Origin: M3007 sp044226205
Lineage (GTDB): Bacteria > Bacteroidota > Bacteroidia > Chitinophagales > Saprospiraceae
DNA length: 64,000 bases
Assembly: GCA_044226205.1 (NCBI GenBank)
Contig: JBGAHL010000003.1
Coordinates: 62,001 to 126,000, forward strand
Direction of reading: 5' to 3'
The notes beneath the pieces are model-generated. The model was not told the origin of the DNA. It saw nothing but the letters and a program-made list of their open reading frames with translations, and did no database searches. The translations under genes and the position numbers were made by a program. Positions 42,301-50,185 of the stretch are shown piece after piece; position 1 is the stretch's first letter, and each line of letters begins with the position of its first letter.

Positions 42301-42982
42301 GGTGACGGTCAGTTCGAGCGTGCGCAATGTTTTTTTTATCAACCGCGCCGACCCGGCCTGGGAAATTTCAATCAGTCAGGGCGACAGCAGGAGCCGGGTG
42401 GCGCTCACTACCGGTTTTGAAAGCCGGCAGATTGCAGACTGGTCGGCACATGCGCGTCTGGGCTTGGGCGCCCGCTGGAGTGCAGAACTGGACGCCGCAC
42501 TTAATCGAAAAAACGCTGACAATCAGGTATTTGACAGCCGTGATTATCAACTAAACGGCTGGCAGGCGGGCCCCAAACTGAACTGGCAACCCGCGCGTTC
42601 CTTCCGCTTGTCGGTACTTTTTTCGGGGCAAAACACAGTGAATCAATTGCCTTCGGCAGAAGAGGCCCGGCAGACCGACTGGAATCTGGAGTTGACCTGG
42701 AATCCGGCGGGCAAGCCGAACAGCGCAGGTTTCCGGCCCTCCACTTCGATGCGCCTGAAAGGCACCTACGCGGACGTGCGTTACACCGGCGAAGCCAACA
42801 CGCCGGTGGCTTACGCCATGCTGGAAGGCTTGCAAAACGGCCGCAATTATTTGTGGAGCCTGACGTTTGATCGACAATTGTCAAAATCGCTGCAACTCAA
42901 CCTGAGTTATGAGGGGCGAAAGACCGGTGAATTTGGCCGGCTGGTGCATGTGGGCCGGGCGCAGGTTAGGGCGGTGTTCTGA
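39326..42982 (+). CDS. Large outer-membrane beta-barrel protein (Bacteroidota-specific)
   Basis: Up to 1218 residues; the true start may be the ATG at 39344 or slightly later, since a signal sequence spans about residues 30-49 (TLLACLALWMCGTAPAFA). GLSFGNNQNLVFNSNLNLQL, LSDNSIPLQPDGTTRQLQEF and GYFSNYFKRLQGG are motifs of a conserved Bacteroidota outer-membrane protein family I recall without an assigned function. Alternating aromatic beta strands continue to a C-terminal Phe (GRAQVRAVF), as in barrel proteins. No plug domain or TonB box was seen. Function unknown. Confidence 0.7.
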   Translation: MQGLPVMYPMFCCRTDNLNRFRRFLSRRGRTLLACLALWMCGTAPAFAQWTNLRSAVADAWAPVQTLDSLSILPPLLGIQDAESGQLLDARLFSIQNTRLLIDTAALHAACPACKRLVIGYRVLPYNLASPFYRLDTALIRRPGAADDDIRYDYSPYSPSKNVWESSSLRSAGAYTRGLSFGNNQNLVFNSNLNLQLDGRLGNDLELSAALSDNSIPLQPDGTTRQLQEFDRIYIQLRRKNVALTAGDYDLARPQGYFSNYFKRLQGGMVSGLQLWPGNARDTLVYRGAAAVSKGKFARQTIQGQEGNQGPYRLQGAEGERFIIVLAGTEKVFLDGQLLRRGLDDDYVIDYNLGEISFTTRRLVTKDSRIIVEFEYAVQAYLRATMAANTEWRMPSGRVYLNLYSEQDSRNSGGAQDLSASERYRLAQAGDSLSNAYASGIDTLSDYDPARVQYKALDTLVCGTLRTILVYSVSGDSARYAARFTEVPQGQGNYVQAFTAANGRVYRWVAPDPVTCQPRGNFEPVVKLIAPESRQLYSVGADYRWSRSTRMNAEAALSRYDLNRFSPLDSRDDAGGAVFIQAQQQVFPSARQGWQARLKGQYEYAGQTFVPLNPYRPAEFVRDWNLGSNTLRATEQLSRGELWVEKKGWGSGRYEFGAFDRASLYKGRRHFAQVRMGHAGFDFIAEWNDLQSDATLERTRFSRPKFELSKTFFSQKDSTHSSPLLKIGLYGEREKNERRDPSADTLSRAGFWYDLARFYVQMPDEQRAFQVGGSFTHRSDYAPLPAFFRQNTAADEVNINGRWRPASILPHPTSHQLVWNLSWRQLRIIDPELTSEDGQNTYLGRIDYTFSGWKNAVSLTTGYEIGSGQSPKLEFSYVKVNPGEGQYTWVDRNRDSILQVDEMEIAVFQDQATYVRVAVATTDYIRTNNVVFNQNLRLEPRVLWARSKKGWKRAARLMSTQSTLQINRRVYADAAGISPWNPFDLAVADTALVTVSSSVRNVFFINRADPAWEISISQGDSRSRVALTTGFESRQIADWSAHARLGLGARWSAELDAALNRKNADNQVFDSRDYQLNGWQAGPKLNWQPARSFRLSVLFSGQNTVNQLPSAEEARQTDWNLELTWNPAGKPNSAGFRPSTSMRLKGTYADVRYTGEANTPVAYAMLEGLQNGRNYLWSLTFDRQLSKSLQLNLSYEGRKTGEFGRLVHVGRAQVRAVF

Positions 42983-42994
42983 TAATAATTCGTG

Positions 42995-43002
42995 TATTTT
43001 TG
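42995..43002 (+). promoter_or_regulatory. -7 promoter element before the SpoIIM-like gene
   Basis: TATTTTTG fits TAnnTTTG and lies 33 nt upstream of the ATG at 43035. It supports that start over upstream in-frame codons lying inside the preceding gene. Confidence 0.55.
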
Positions 43003-43034
43003 CTTTTCCCCAACGCACCAATGCGCACCGAAGA

Positions 43035-44894
43035 ATGAAAGAAACCAAATTCATCGAGCAGAACAAGGACAAATGGGCCGAGTTCGAGACCCTGTTGCGC
43101 GACAACCAGCGCGATCCCGAACGGCTCAACGACCTGTTTATCCAGATCACCGACGATCTGTCGTATGCCCGTACGTTTTACCCCAACCGTTCCGTGCGCA
43201 TGTATTTGAACAGTCTGGCGCAGCGGGTTTTTCACAATGTTTATCGCGGCAAACGCTTCCCGGCCAGTCGTTTTCGCCGGTTTTGGACGGACGACCTGCC
43301 CCGGGTGATGTGGGAGTCGCGGATGGCCTTGCTGCTGGCGTTCAGCATTTTTGTGCTGGCGTTTACGATCGGTGTGGTGTCGAGTATGTTGAATCCTGAT
43401 TTTGCGCGAATCATTCTCGGCGATGACTACGTAGAAATGACGCTGACGAATATCCAGAACAACGACCCGATGGCCGTGTACAAGGAAAATGCGCCGCTGG
43501 GAATGAGTATTGGTATTGCAGCCAACAACCTGTTCGTGGCGTTGCGAGTGGCTATTTTCGGCGTGCTGGCATCCATTGGGACGATTTTTATGTTGTTGTA
43601 TAATGGTATAATGGTGGGCGCGTTTCAGTATTTTTTTATTGAAAAAGGCTTGTTTTGGGAGTCATTTCTCACCATTTGGATACACGGAACGCTGGAAATA
43701 AGCGCCATAATCATCGCCGGTGCGGCGGGGTTGGTGGCCGGCTCGGGGCTTTTGTTTCCGGGGACTTACCGGCGGGCACAGGCCTTCCAATTGTCGATGC
43801 GCAGGGGATTGAAAATTTTCATCGGGTTGATTCCCGTGTTTATCCTGGCCGCTTTTTTTGAAGGTTTTTTGACCCGTTATACCCACACCCCCAACGTCAT
43901 TCGCGGGCTTTTTATCCTGTGCTCGCTATTTTTCGTGGTGTGGTACTTCGTGTGGCTGCCCTGGCATAAAGCCCGCACTGGCGCTTTTGCAACCGGAGAA
44001 CAAAGCAAGGAACTGCCGCCGGATCGTCCCGACGCCATAAAATTCAGCGCAATCAAAAATGCGGGGGAAATACTGGCCGACACGTTTACGATTTTGAGCC
44101 GGCACCCTCGAACGACCTTGTTCGGCTTGTTTGGCGCCACGGCTTTGTTTCTTTTGCCGGCCTTCTTCTTCTCGCCAGATATTCCGGCCGAGACCTTCAG
44201 TTTTTCGGGCGACATGCTCGGCGTACTCGAGGGCGTCGACGAAATGATGGGTACAGAAAAAATGCCCTGGCTGTTTTTTGCCCAGGTTGTCATCTGTGTG
44301 TTGATTGCAATGGCGGCGTTCCGCGCTGTGCGGCAGGAAATGCCCGCCGAGATGCAATCCGAATATGCGACGATAAACCCCTGGTGGTCGGCACTGGCTT
44401 TGCTGGCGCCCATGCCGTTTTTCCTGTGGGTGTTCCGAATCGATGCGAACATGCTGACCTGGCTGCTGATCTGGTTTGCCTATCCCTTCTTTGCGCTGTG
44501 GAGCGCCATTATTTCTTTTGAATCTCCGAACCCGCTGCGGGCACTGGGGCGCACCTTCTCCTTGATCCGATGGGGCGAAGCCATTTTGCTGGGTTTTCTG
44601 GTCAGCAGCCTTGGCGTGCTGTTGTACTGGTTTCTCGACTCCGAAATCTGGGATATGGTGCTCAATTTCTTCAGTTGGCTGGTGCCTTCGGGAGGCAGCA
44701 ACATGCGCAATTTTACGGTAATCGCAACGGCGGTTTCTGCCGGGGTGGTGACTTATTTCATGCTGCTGGCCTTGTTGCTGGGCGGCGCCTTGCAATATTT
44801 TTCCGGCCGGGAAATCAGTGATGCCGCGCAGTTGCGCGAAGACATCGATCGTATTGGTACGGTCCGACAGATCAGGGGATTGTCCAGGGAATAA
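43035..44894 (+). CDS. SpoIIM-like (DUF95) membrane protein with extra C-terminal membrane domain
   Basis: 619 residues. The first about 330 form the stage II sporulation protein M/DUF95 domain: MKETKFIEQNKDKWAEFETL, a helical cytosolic head, then membrane helices with NNLFVALRVAIFGVLASIGT and FLTIWIHGTLEISAIIIAGA (the conserved H-G-x-x-E motif). A second membrane domain of several helices (about 385-610) is appended. In Bacteroidota this protein commonly precedes a DUF4129 gene and a MoxR/DUF58/vWA set; here only the DUF4129 gene follows, 24 nt downstream. The ATG at 43035 fits the promoter. The organism need not sporulate. Confidence 0.8.
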   Translation: MKETKFIEQNKDKWAEFETLLRDNQRDPERLNDLFIQITDDLSYARTFYPNRSVRMYLNSLAQRVFHNVYRGKRFPASRFRRFWTDDLPRVMWESRMALLLAFSIFVLAFTIGVVSSMLNPDFARIILGDDYVEMTLTNIQNNDPMAVYKENAPLGMSIGIAANNLFVALRVAIFGVLASIGTIFMLLYNGIMVGAFQYFFIEKGLFWESFLTIWIHGTLEISAIIIAGAAGLVAGSGLLFPGTYRRAQAFQLSMRRGLKIFIGLIPVFILAAFFEGFLTRYTHTPNVIRGLFILCSLFFVVWYFVWLPWHKARTGAFATGEQSKELPPDRPDAIKFSAIKNAGEILADTFTILSRHPRTTLFGLFGATALFLLPAFFFSPDIPAETFSFSGDMLGVLEGVDEMMGTEKMPWLFFAQVVICVLIAMAAFRAVRQEMPAEMQSEYATINPWWSALALLAPMPFFLWVFRIDANMLTWLLIWFAYPFFALWSAIISFESPNPLRALGRTFSLIRWGEAILLGFLVSSLGVLLYWFLDSEIWDMVLNFFSWLVPSGGSNMRNFTVIATAVSAGVVTYFMLLALLLGGALQYFSGREISDAAQLREDIDRIGTVRQIRGLSRE

Positions 44895-44918
44895 TGCTGA
44901 AATTCAAATCAGAAGAAC

Positions 44919-45611
44919 ATGCGATTGTTATATATCATTGTTTCACTGTTGTTTATGCAAACGCTTCGGGCGCAGTCCGAAAGCGCTGCGCCGCCAGTGG
45001 CAGAAACAGTGGATGCAAGACCCGTCAGCGAACAACAATGGCGCGATGCGTCCGGCTCGCTGGATTATAGCGACGATCATTTCAAGGAGCCCAAACCCCA
45101 GGAAAACAAACTCCCTAAAGTCGGTTCGCCTTCGGGGCTGGACTGGACCCTGAACACCGAACTCTGGGGCAATGTATTTCAGGTCATTGCCATCATTCTG
45201 GCTGTACTGGCTATTGCATTCGGGGTGTACAAAATGCTGCAACAGCCCCGCAACCGGGCCCTGGCCCGCGATGGCGTGGAGATCACGCTCGATAACCTGG
45301 AGGATTACATACACGAGACCGACCTCGATCGCTTTCTGCGCTCGGCGCTGTCGAATCGAAATTACGCGCTGGCGATCCGGCTGTATTATTTGCAGATTAT
45401 CAAGGATTTATCGCTCAAAAACGCCATACGGTGGTCCAGGGAAAAAACCAATCGCGATTACCTGATCGAGATGCGCAAGCATCCTTTGTCGGACTCGTTC
45501 CGCGCAGCAACCTCGACTTTCGAGCGCGTATGGTACGGCAACCTGCCCATCGATGAAACGGGCTTTCGTTTGCTGGAACCCCAGTTCAAACAACTGATTT
45601 CCAGAATTTAA
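44919..45611 (+). CDS. DUF4129 domain-containing protein
   Basis: 230 residues. Signal peptide (1-18, ending LRAQ), a periplasmic linker, one transmembrane helix (about 85-107) and a cytosolic C-terminal DUF4129-type domain (about 125-230: LSNRNYALAIRLYYLQIIKD, SFRAATSTFERVWYG). In other bacteria such proteins pair with transglutaminase or MoxR/vWA genes. It forms an operon with the SpoIIM-like gene. No enzymatic motif is visible. Confidence 0.75.
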   Translation: MRLLYIIVSLLFMQTLRAQSESAAPPVAETVDARPVSEQQWRDASGSLDYSDDHFKEPKPQENKLPKVGSPSGLDWTLNTELWGNVFQVIAIILAVLAIAFGVYKMLQQPRNRALARDGVEITLDNLEDYIHETDLDRFLRSALSNRNYALAIRLYYLQIIKDLSLKNAIRWSREKTNRDYLIEMRKHPLSDSFRAATSTFERVWYGNLPIDETGFRLLEPQFKQLISRI

Positions 45612-45673
45612 GCGCCTGATCGATAGCCTTTTAAGACATTACGATTTCAAAACAGGCCGGCGCCCGCGGCCGC

Positions 45674-46813
45674 ATGCAGCCCGACGTGCATCTCTACCTT
45701 CACATACCTTTTTGCAAAAAGGCTTGCCACTACTGCAACTTTCACTTTTCCACGTCCCTGCGGCTGAAAGATGCCATGGTGGCAGCTTTGCTAACCGAAC
45801 TGGACATGCAGCGCGGCTACCTGCCTGCCGGCGAATTGCAGACGGTGTATCTCGGCGGCGGCACGCCTTCCCAGTTGCCTGTAAAAGACCTGGAACGCAT
45901 TTTTACAAAAATCACTGATCTGTACGGCATCGCTGCGGGCGCAGAGATCACGCTGGAAGCAAATCCAGACGATCTCGCTCCCGAATACCTCGCCGACCTG
46001 CGCCGCCATACGCCCGTCAACCGTTTGAGCATCGGCATTCAGTCGTTCAGCGATACCGACCTCGAATGGATGAACCGCGCGCATTCGGCACGTCACGCGC
46101 TCGATTGCCTGAATGATGCCCGCGCCGTCGGTTTTGACAACCTGACCATCGACCTGATCTACGGGGCGCCTACCACTTCCGACGAACAATGGGCTGAAAA
46201 TCTGCGCATTGCATTCGACCACGATGTCCCGCACCTGTCCTGCTATTGCCTGACGGTGGAGGAAGGGACAGCCCTCGGGCATTTTGTGGCCAAGGGCAAG
46301 GCGCCGGCGGTGGACGAAGAAAAAGCAGCCCGGCAGTTCGACTACCTGCTCGAAAAAAGCAGTTTGGCGGGCTACGAACATTATGAAACCTCCAATTTTG
46401 CCCGTCCCGGCTATTATTCGCGCCACAACAGCAGTTACTGGCTCGGAGCGCCCTACCTCGGCATCGGCCCTTCGGCGCATTCGTTCGACGGGGCTTCGAG
46501 GCAATGGAATATTGCCAATAACGCCTTGTATATCAAGGCAATCGAGGCGGGAGGTATTCCATTTGAACGAGAAATATTAAGCCCCGAACAACGATACAAC
46601 GAATTGGTCATGACCGGCCTGCGCACCATTTGGGGGCTCGATCTGGCTCAGTTGAACACATTGGGGCCCGGCTTTGTCGCCTATTTTGAAAAAAATGCAC
46701 AGCGGTTTGTCGAGTCGGGTGCCATGCTCAGGAGCGGCGATGTTTTTACGTTGAGTGCGGAAGGGAAGTTTCTGGCCGACGGCATTGCGGCTGCCTTATT
46801 TTGGGAAGAATAG
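45674..46813 (+). CDS. hemW: Radical SAM heme chaperone HemW
   Basis: 379 residues. The radical SAM 4Fe-4S cluster Cys are 14, 18 and 21 in HIPFCKKACHYCNF, followed by YLGGGTPSQL, LEANPDDL and SIGIQSF, and a C-terminal HemN-like domain. The HYCNF form, with a single Cys after the motif instead of CPYCDF, is typical of HemW rather than of HemN coproporphyrinogen oxidase. It is thought to deliver heme to respiratory enzymes. Located 62 nt after the DUF4129 gene. Confidence 0.92.
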   Translation: MQPDVHLYLHIPFCKKACHYCNFHFSTSLRLKDAMVAALLTELDMQRGYLPAGELQTVYLGGGTPSQLPVKDLERIFTKITDLYGIAAGAEITLEANPDDLAPEYLADLRRHTPVNRLSIGIQSFSDTDLEWMNRAHSARHALDCLNDARAVGFDNLTIDLIYGAPTTSDEQWAENLRIAFDHDVPHLSCYCLTVEEGTALGHFVAKGKAPAVDEEKAARQFDYLLEKSSLAGYEHYETSNFARPGYYSRHNSSYWLGAPYLGIGPSAHSFDGASRQWNIANNALYIKAIEAGGIPFEREILSPEQRYNELVMTGLRTIWGLDLAQLNTLGPGFVAYFEKNAQRFVESGAMLRSGDVFTLSAEGKFLADGIAAALFWEE

Positions 46814-46823
46814 TGTAAATTTT

Positions 46824-46831
46824 TACCTTGG
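46824..46831 (+). promoter_or_regulatory. Weak -7 element before mscL
   Basis: TACCTTGG differs from TAnnTTTG at one position and lies 30 nt before the ATG at 46861, consistent with that start. Confidence 0.35.
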
Positions 46832-46860
46832 CCGGCATTACAAAACAAAATATCAATCTT

Positions 46861-47184
46861 ATGTGGAAAGAATTTAAAGCCTTTTTGCTTCGCGGCGATG
46901 TGCTTGCACTGGCCGTGGCGGTGATCATTGGCGGCGCTTTTCAGAAAATCGTCGATTCCATGGTTACCGACGTGATCACCCCGATCATTGGCATGATCGG
47001 CGGCAATCCCGACTTCTCGAGCATTGTGATCGGCGGCAAAGCCGATCCGGCCGACCCGTCCAAAATCGTCGGCGGCATCATGCTGGGCAAGTTTATCAAC
47101 TCGGTTATCAGCTTTGCTACCATCGGCTTCATCCTGTTCCTTATGGTGAAGTCCGCAGGTAAAAAAAGTGAGGATATCAAGTAA
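46861..47184 (+). CDS. mscL: Large-conductance mechanosensitive channel
   Basis: 107 residues from the ATG at 46861; an upstream TTG in frame would overlap the -7 element. MWKEFKAFLLRGDVLALAVAV and IGGAFQKIVDSMVTDVITP form the amphipathic N-terminal helix and first pore helix; the second helix is ISFATIGFILFLMVKS. It opens on osmotic downshock to release solutes from the cytoplasm. The family usually has 120-150 residues; the C-terminal helical bundle is shorter here, and the protein ends at KKSEDIK. Confidence 0.93.
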   Translation: MWKEFKAFLLRGDVLALAVAVIIGGAFQKIVDSMVTDVITPIIGMIGGNPDFSSIVIGGKADPADPSKIVGGIMLGKFINSVISFATIGFILFLMVKSAGKKSEDIK

Positions 47185-47219
47185 TTGTTCCCCAACGGAC
47201 CAATACAACCTGTCGAGTG

Positions 47220-47256
47220 AGGCGCCGGTGAAGAACCGGCGCCTTCATTGTTTTTT
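47220..47256 (+). terminator. Rho-independent terminator after mscL
   Basis: AGGCGCCGGT (47220-47229) pairs perfectly with ACCGGCGCCT (47235-47244) around GAAGA, followed by TCATTGTTTTTT. Confidence 0.88.
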
Positions 47257-47273
47257 GGTTGACCGCTGGCGAA

Positions 47274-47281
47274 TATTTTTG
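47274..47281 (+). promoter_or_regulatory. -7 promoter element
   Basis: TATTTTTG fits TAnnTTTG and lies 36 nt before the ATG of the next gene. A TTTG at 47254-47257 is 16 nt upstream, somewhat closer than the usual 19-21. Confidence 0.55.
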
Positions 47282-47316
47282 CCGCCGTTACTGACCCATA
47301 CTTCAATCATTCGATT

Positions 47317-49038
47317 ATGAAAAAACTCTTGCTTGTCGCACTGCTGCTCGTCAGTGTCACGACAATTTTTGCCCAGACCAAAGCAGAACGCGACCTGGAA
47401 TCGGCCGTCCGGAAATACAATGCCATGCGCGATTACGCCGATGCACTCAAGCCGGCTACCGTGACGGATGCCGACATTGCCAATATCGGTAAAAGCGTGG
47501 ACGAAGGGCTGGCGCTGCTCGATCCTATCATCAAAAAAGAAAGCGGAGATATCGTCGATGTGGCCCGCTATTTTCGGATGAACTACCTGTATGAGAAAGG
47601 ATTTATTCTGGGGATGAAAGGCCGCCGGACGGAGGCTTTCGACCTGCTTCGGACCATCGATGGCGACATGAACACTTTTAACAGCGCCCGTTTTCCGCTC
47701 CGTTACGCTTACGAAGGGCGCAACTACGTTGTGAAATGGGAGAATTTCGCGCCCACCCAGGGCGAATACTTCGTCAGTATGACGGAATTCTATTTCACCC
47801 AAAAAGACTACGACAATGCGCTGGCTTACGCCGGAAAAGCCAACGGGAATACCAGTTTTCTGTCCGATTACCTCCGGGCAATCAACAATTACTGGATCGT
47901 TCAGATGAAAAACGAGCGCCGGGAATACGACCGTGTTTCGCTCGACGCGGCCGTCACGGCTCTTGAAAGCTACCATGCGCTGGACGCGGACGAACGGCAG
48001 TCGTCGGGAGATCTGAACCGCGTGCTCGATCTGGCGCCCACCACGGTTGATAACATCCTGACCCAGCACCCCGAGTTGCAGGCTTCCGGCGAACCCTATG
48101 CTCGTGTGGCCAATGTCATGCGCGCCGAAAGCAAAGGGGATCAATACCGGAATTTCGCGGCAAAAGCGATAAAAGCCGGCTACCGCGACCGCGAGTTTCT
48201 CGAGCAGGCGCTCAGAGACGCGGCCACCGCCAAAGACCGTCAACTGGGTCTTCTGGCGGCCGACCGGCTTAGTAGCATGACGGCCTCGGACGATTGCGCC
48301 GGACTGGCAAAACTGGCCGATCAGTTCGATCTGATCGGGGAGAAAAAACGCGCCGACGAATACCGTTCGAAGTCATCGGCCTGCACGCGCCGCCAGCACA
48401 GGGAGCAGGCGCGCGCTCAACGCGATTTCGGTCTGTACGTCGGCGGCTACGTCCTTCCCTTGTTTCGGAAAGACTGGGGCGGCGTGCTCGGTATTCAGAC
48501 GCGCAAGGTGTACATCGAGGCGTCTTACCTAGCGGCCAGCAACAACCGCGACCGGCTGTGGGACCTCCGTTTTGCAGGCGTGGATGGTTATGATGTTCAA
48601 AAAATCTACTGGGACGGCTACTATGCCCACCTGGCCATTAATGGGATCGCCAAAGACAGCCGACGCGGTTTCCGGCCTTATACAGGGGTGCTCATGGGCT
48701 ACAATTACCGAAAGTTCGACGAGATCAGCTCGGCTGTATTCGACCATGCGACCAATACCTACCAGGGAACCCAGAACTTCGAGCCCGTCCAAAAAAGCTA
48801 TATTCTCATGGTCAATTTCGGGGCGCACAGCTATGGCAAAATGTTCGCGGCCGATCTGTATTTCAGCCTCGGCGCCGCCTTTAACAGCTTCGATCGGGGC
48901 AATGAAACCTTTGCCAGCAACGATGATTTCCTCTACGAAAGCCCTTTTCTTGAAAATCGGAAGGACGACCGGGTGTCTTTTATCGCCCGGGTCGGACTGA
49001 CCGTCGGCTTGCAGTTCGGAAGCAATAACAGACGTTGA
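47317..49038 (+). CDS. Hypothetical periplasmic TPR-like plus barrel protein
   Basis: 573 residues with a clear signal peptide (1-19, cut after IFA). Residues 20-365 are helical with TPR-like pairs (for example EYFVSMTEFYFTQKDYDNAL). From about 370 the chain turns into aromatic beta strands (GLYVGGYVLPLF, VYIEASYLAASNNRD, ARVGLTVGLQFG), suggesting a small outer-membrane barrel. No family is recognised. It is a single-gene unit with its own promoter and terminator. Confidence 0.6.
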   Translation: MKKLLLVALLLVSVTTIFAQTKAERDLESAVRKYNAMRDYADALKPATVTDADIANIGKSVDEGLALLDPIIKKESGDIVDVARYFRMNYLYEKGFILGMKGRRTEAFDLLRTIDGDMNTFNSARFPLRYAYEGRNYVVKWENFAPTQGEYFVSMTEFYFTQKDYDNALAYAGKANGNTSFLSDYLRAINNYWIVQMKNERREYDRVSLDAAVTALESYHALDADERQSSGDLNRVLDLAPTTVDNILTQHPELQASGEPYARVANVMRAESKGDQYRNFAAKAIKAGYRDREFLEQALRDAATAKDRQLGLLAADRLSSMTASDDCAGLAKLADQFDLIGEKKRADEYRSKSSACTRRQHREQARAQRDFGLYVGGYVLPLFRKDWGGVLGIQTRKVYIEASYLAASNNRDRLWDLRFAGVDGYDVQKIYWDGYYAHLAINGIAKDSRRGFRPYTGVLMGYNYRKFDEISSAVFDHATNTYQGTQNFEPVQKSYILMVNFGAHSYGKMFAADLYFSLGAAFNSFDRGNETFASNDDFLYESPFLENRKDDRVSFIARVGLTVGLQFGSNNRR

Positions 49039-49074
49039 TTCTGAAAGAAGGTTATTTGTAAAATTTAATTTTAT

Positions 49075-49125
49075 TCAATTGCGGAAAGAGTGTCAAAATC
49101 GGCGCTTTTTCCGCAATTGATTTTT
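49075..49125 (+). terminator. Terminator (13-bp inverted repeat)
   Basis: TCAATTGCGGAAA (49075-49087) is the exact inverse of 49108-49120, with a 20-nt loop and TTTTT following. It ends the preceding gene. The spacer to 49269 also holds two direct copies of GTAAAATTTAATTTTA (49058-49073 and 49150-49165). Confidence 0.75.
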
Positions 49126-49220
49126 GAAGCAAGGCTTGTCAGGGTTTTGGTAAAATTTAATTTTAAAATTTCTTAACAAGAAAGGTTGTTTCAGATTATA
49201 ATTTGGTTTTGCGTCGATCG

Positions 49221-49228
49221 TACCTTTG
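49221..49228 (+). promoter_or_regulatory. -7 promoter element
   Basis: TACCTTTG preceded by TCG and followed by CA repeats the exact TCGTACCTTTGCA string found before rplP. It lies 42 nt before the ATG at 49270. No properly spaced -33. Confidence 0.6.
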
Positions 49229-49269
49229 CATTGCAAAAATTTGTTCGCTAAAAACCGGACTTGACAATT

Positions 49270-50037
49270 ATGAAACTGCAACAACAACTTGAAGCGCTTG
49301 ATGCGCGCGTTCTCGCCGGCGATATTATCGGCGCTTTCGACGAATTCTTCGCCGACAACTGCATCACGTTCAGCCACCCGCAGGATGCCACCAAATCCAA
49401 GGCTCAAAAAGCCGAAGCACTGCGCTGGTTCTTCTCCAACATTGCCTCCGTCAACCGCATCGAACGCCTGGCCAATCTCGTGGATGGCGCAGAAACCCGT
49501 TCGCAATTCGTGTTCGACTTCACCAACCGCCAGGGCCAGCCGCTTGTATTTAGCGAAGTGATCCGCCGCGTATGGAAAGACGGCAAGGTCGTGGAAGAGC
49601 AATACCTCCTCAACGACACGCTCGACGTGAAACCTGCCAAAGCCGCTACCGCCGCTAAAAAAGCGCCGGCTACCGCTAAAAAATCCACTTCCGACGCTGA
49701 GAAGCCCGCCAAAGCCGCTGCCGTCAAAGCTGCCCCGGCGCCCAAAGCCGCTGCTCCCAAGGCTGCACCCAAACAAGCTGCCAAGGCTGACGACCTGACC
49801 CTCATCGAAGGTATCGGTCCGAAAATCGCCGAACTGCTGGTGAAAGCCGGCATCGTCAGCTTCGCCAACCTGGCTGCCGCCAAACCCGCTGCAATCTCGG
49901 CCATCCTCGAAGCCGCCGGTAAAAAATTCCAGATGCACGATCCGGCTACCTGGCCCAAGCAGGCTGCACTTGCCCGCGACGGCAAGACTGCCGAGCTGGC
50001 AAAACTGCAAGCCGAGCTCAAAGGCGGCCGCAAGTAA
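49270..50037 (+). CDS. SnoaL-like domain fused to a helix-hairpin-helix domain
   Basis: 255 residues. Residues 1-115 look like an NTF2/SnoaL-like domain (LEALDARVLAGDIIGAFDEF, CITFSHPQDATKS, VIRRVWKDGKVVEEQYL). Residues 116-168 are an Ala/Lys/Pro linker of PKAAAPKAAPK type, resembling a histone-like tail. Residues 169-252 carry a helix-hairpin-helix (LTLIEGIGPKIAELLVKAGI) like the domain appended to L21 in some bacteria. Together these suggest a nucleic-acid-associated protein. The start at 49270 fits the -7 element. Neither domain shows catalytic residues. The assignment of the first domain is tentative. Confidence 0.65.
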   Translation: MKLQQQLEALDARVLAGDIIGAFDEFFADNCITFSHPQDATKSKAQKAEALRWFFSNIASVNRIERLANLVDGAETRSQFVFDFTNRQGQPLVFSEVIRRVWKDGKVVEEQYLLNDTLDVKPAKAATAAKKAPATAKKSTSDAEKPAKAAAVKAAPAPKAAAPKAAPKQAAKADDLTLIEGIGPKIAELLVKAGIVSFANLAAAKPAAISAILEAAGKKFQMHDPATWPKQAALARDGKTAELAKLQAELKGGRK

Positions 50038-50061
50038 GCCGAAATAAATCCGGCGTTAATT

Positions 50062-50158
50062 TGCCAATGTGTCAATGTATTGCGGTTAGGAAGCGCAAGG
50101 CATGGCTTTACAGTCTGCATGCCGTTTCTTTGCACCGTCAATCATTTGCACATTGGCA
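50062..50158 (+). repeat. Inverted TGCCAATGTG / CACATTGGCA pair upstream of gpmI
   Basis: TGCCAATGTG at 50062-50071 and CACATTGGCA at 50149-50158 are perfect inverted arms 77 nt apart in the gpmI leader. The arms resemble the GCACATT spacer motif of the ribosomal protein block. Confidence 0.65.
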
Positions 50159-50185
50159 TTTTTTATTTCCCAGCACATATATACA

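Noticed and set aside
46828..46860. Upstream TTG start for mscL
   Set aside because: It overlaps the likely -7 element, and MscL proteins begin near MWKEFKAFL.
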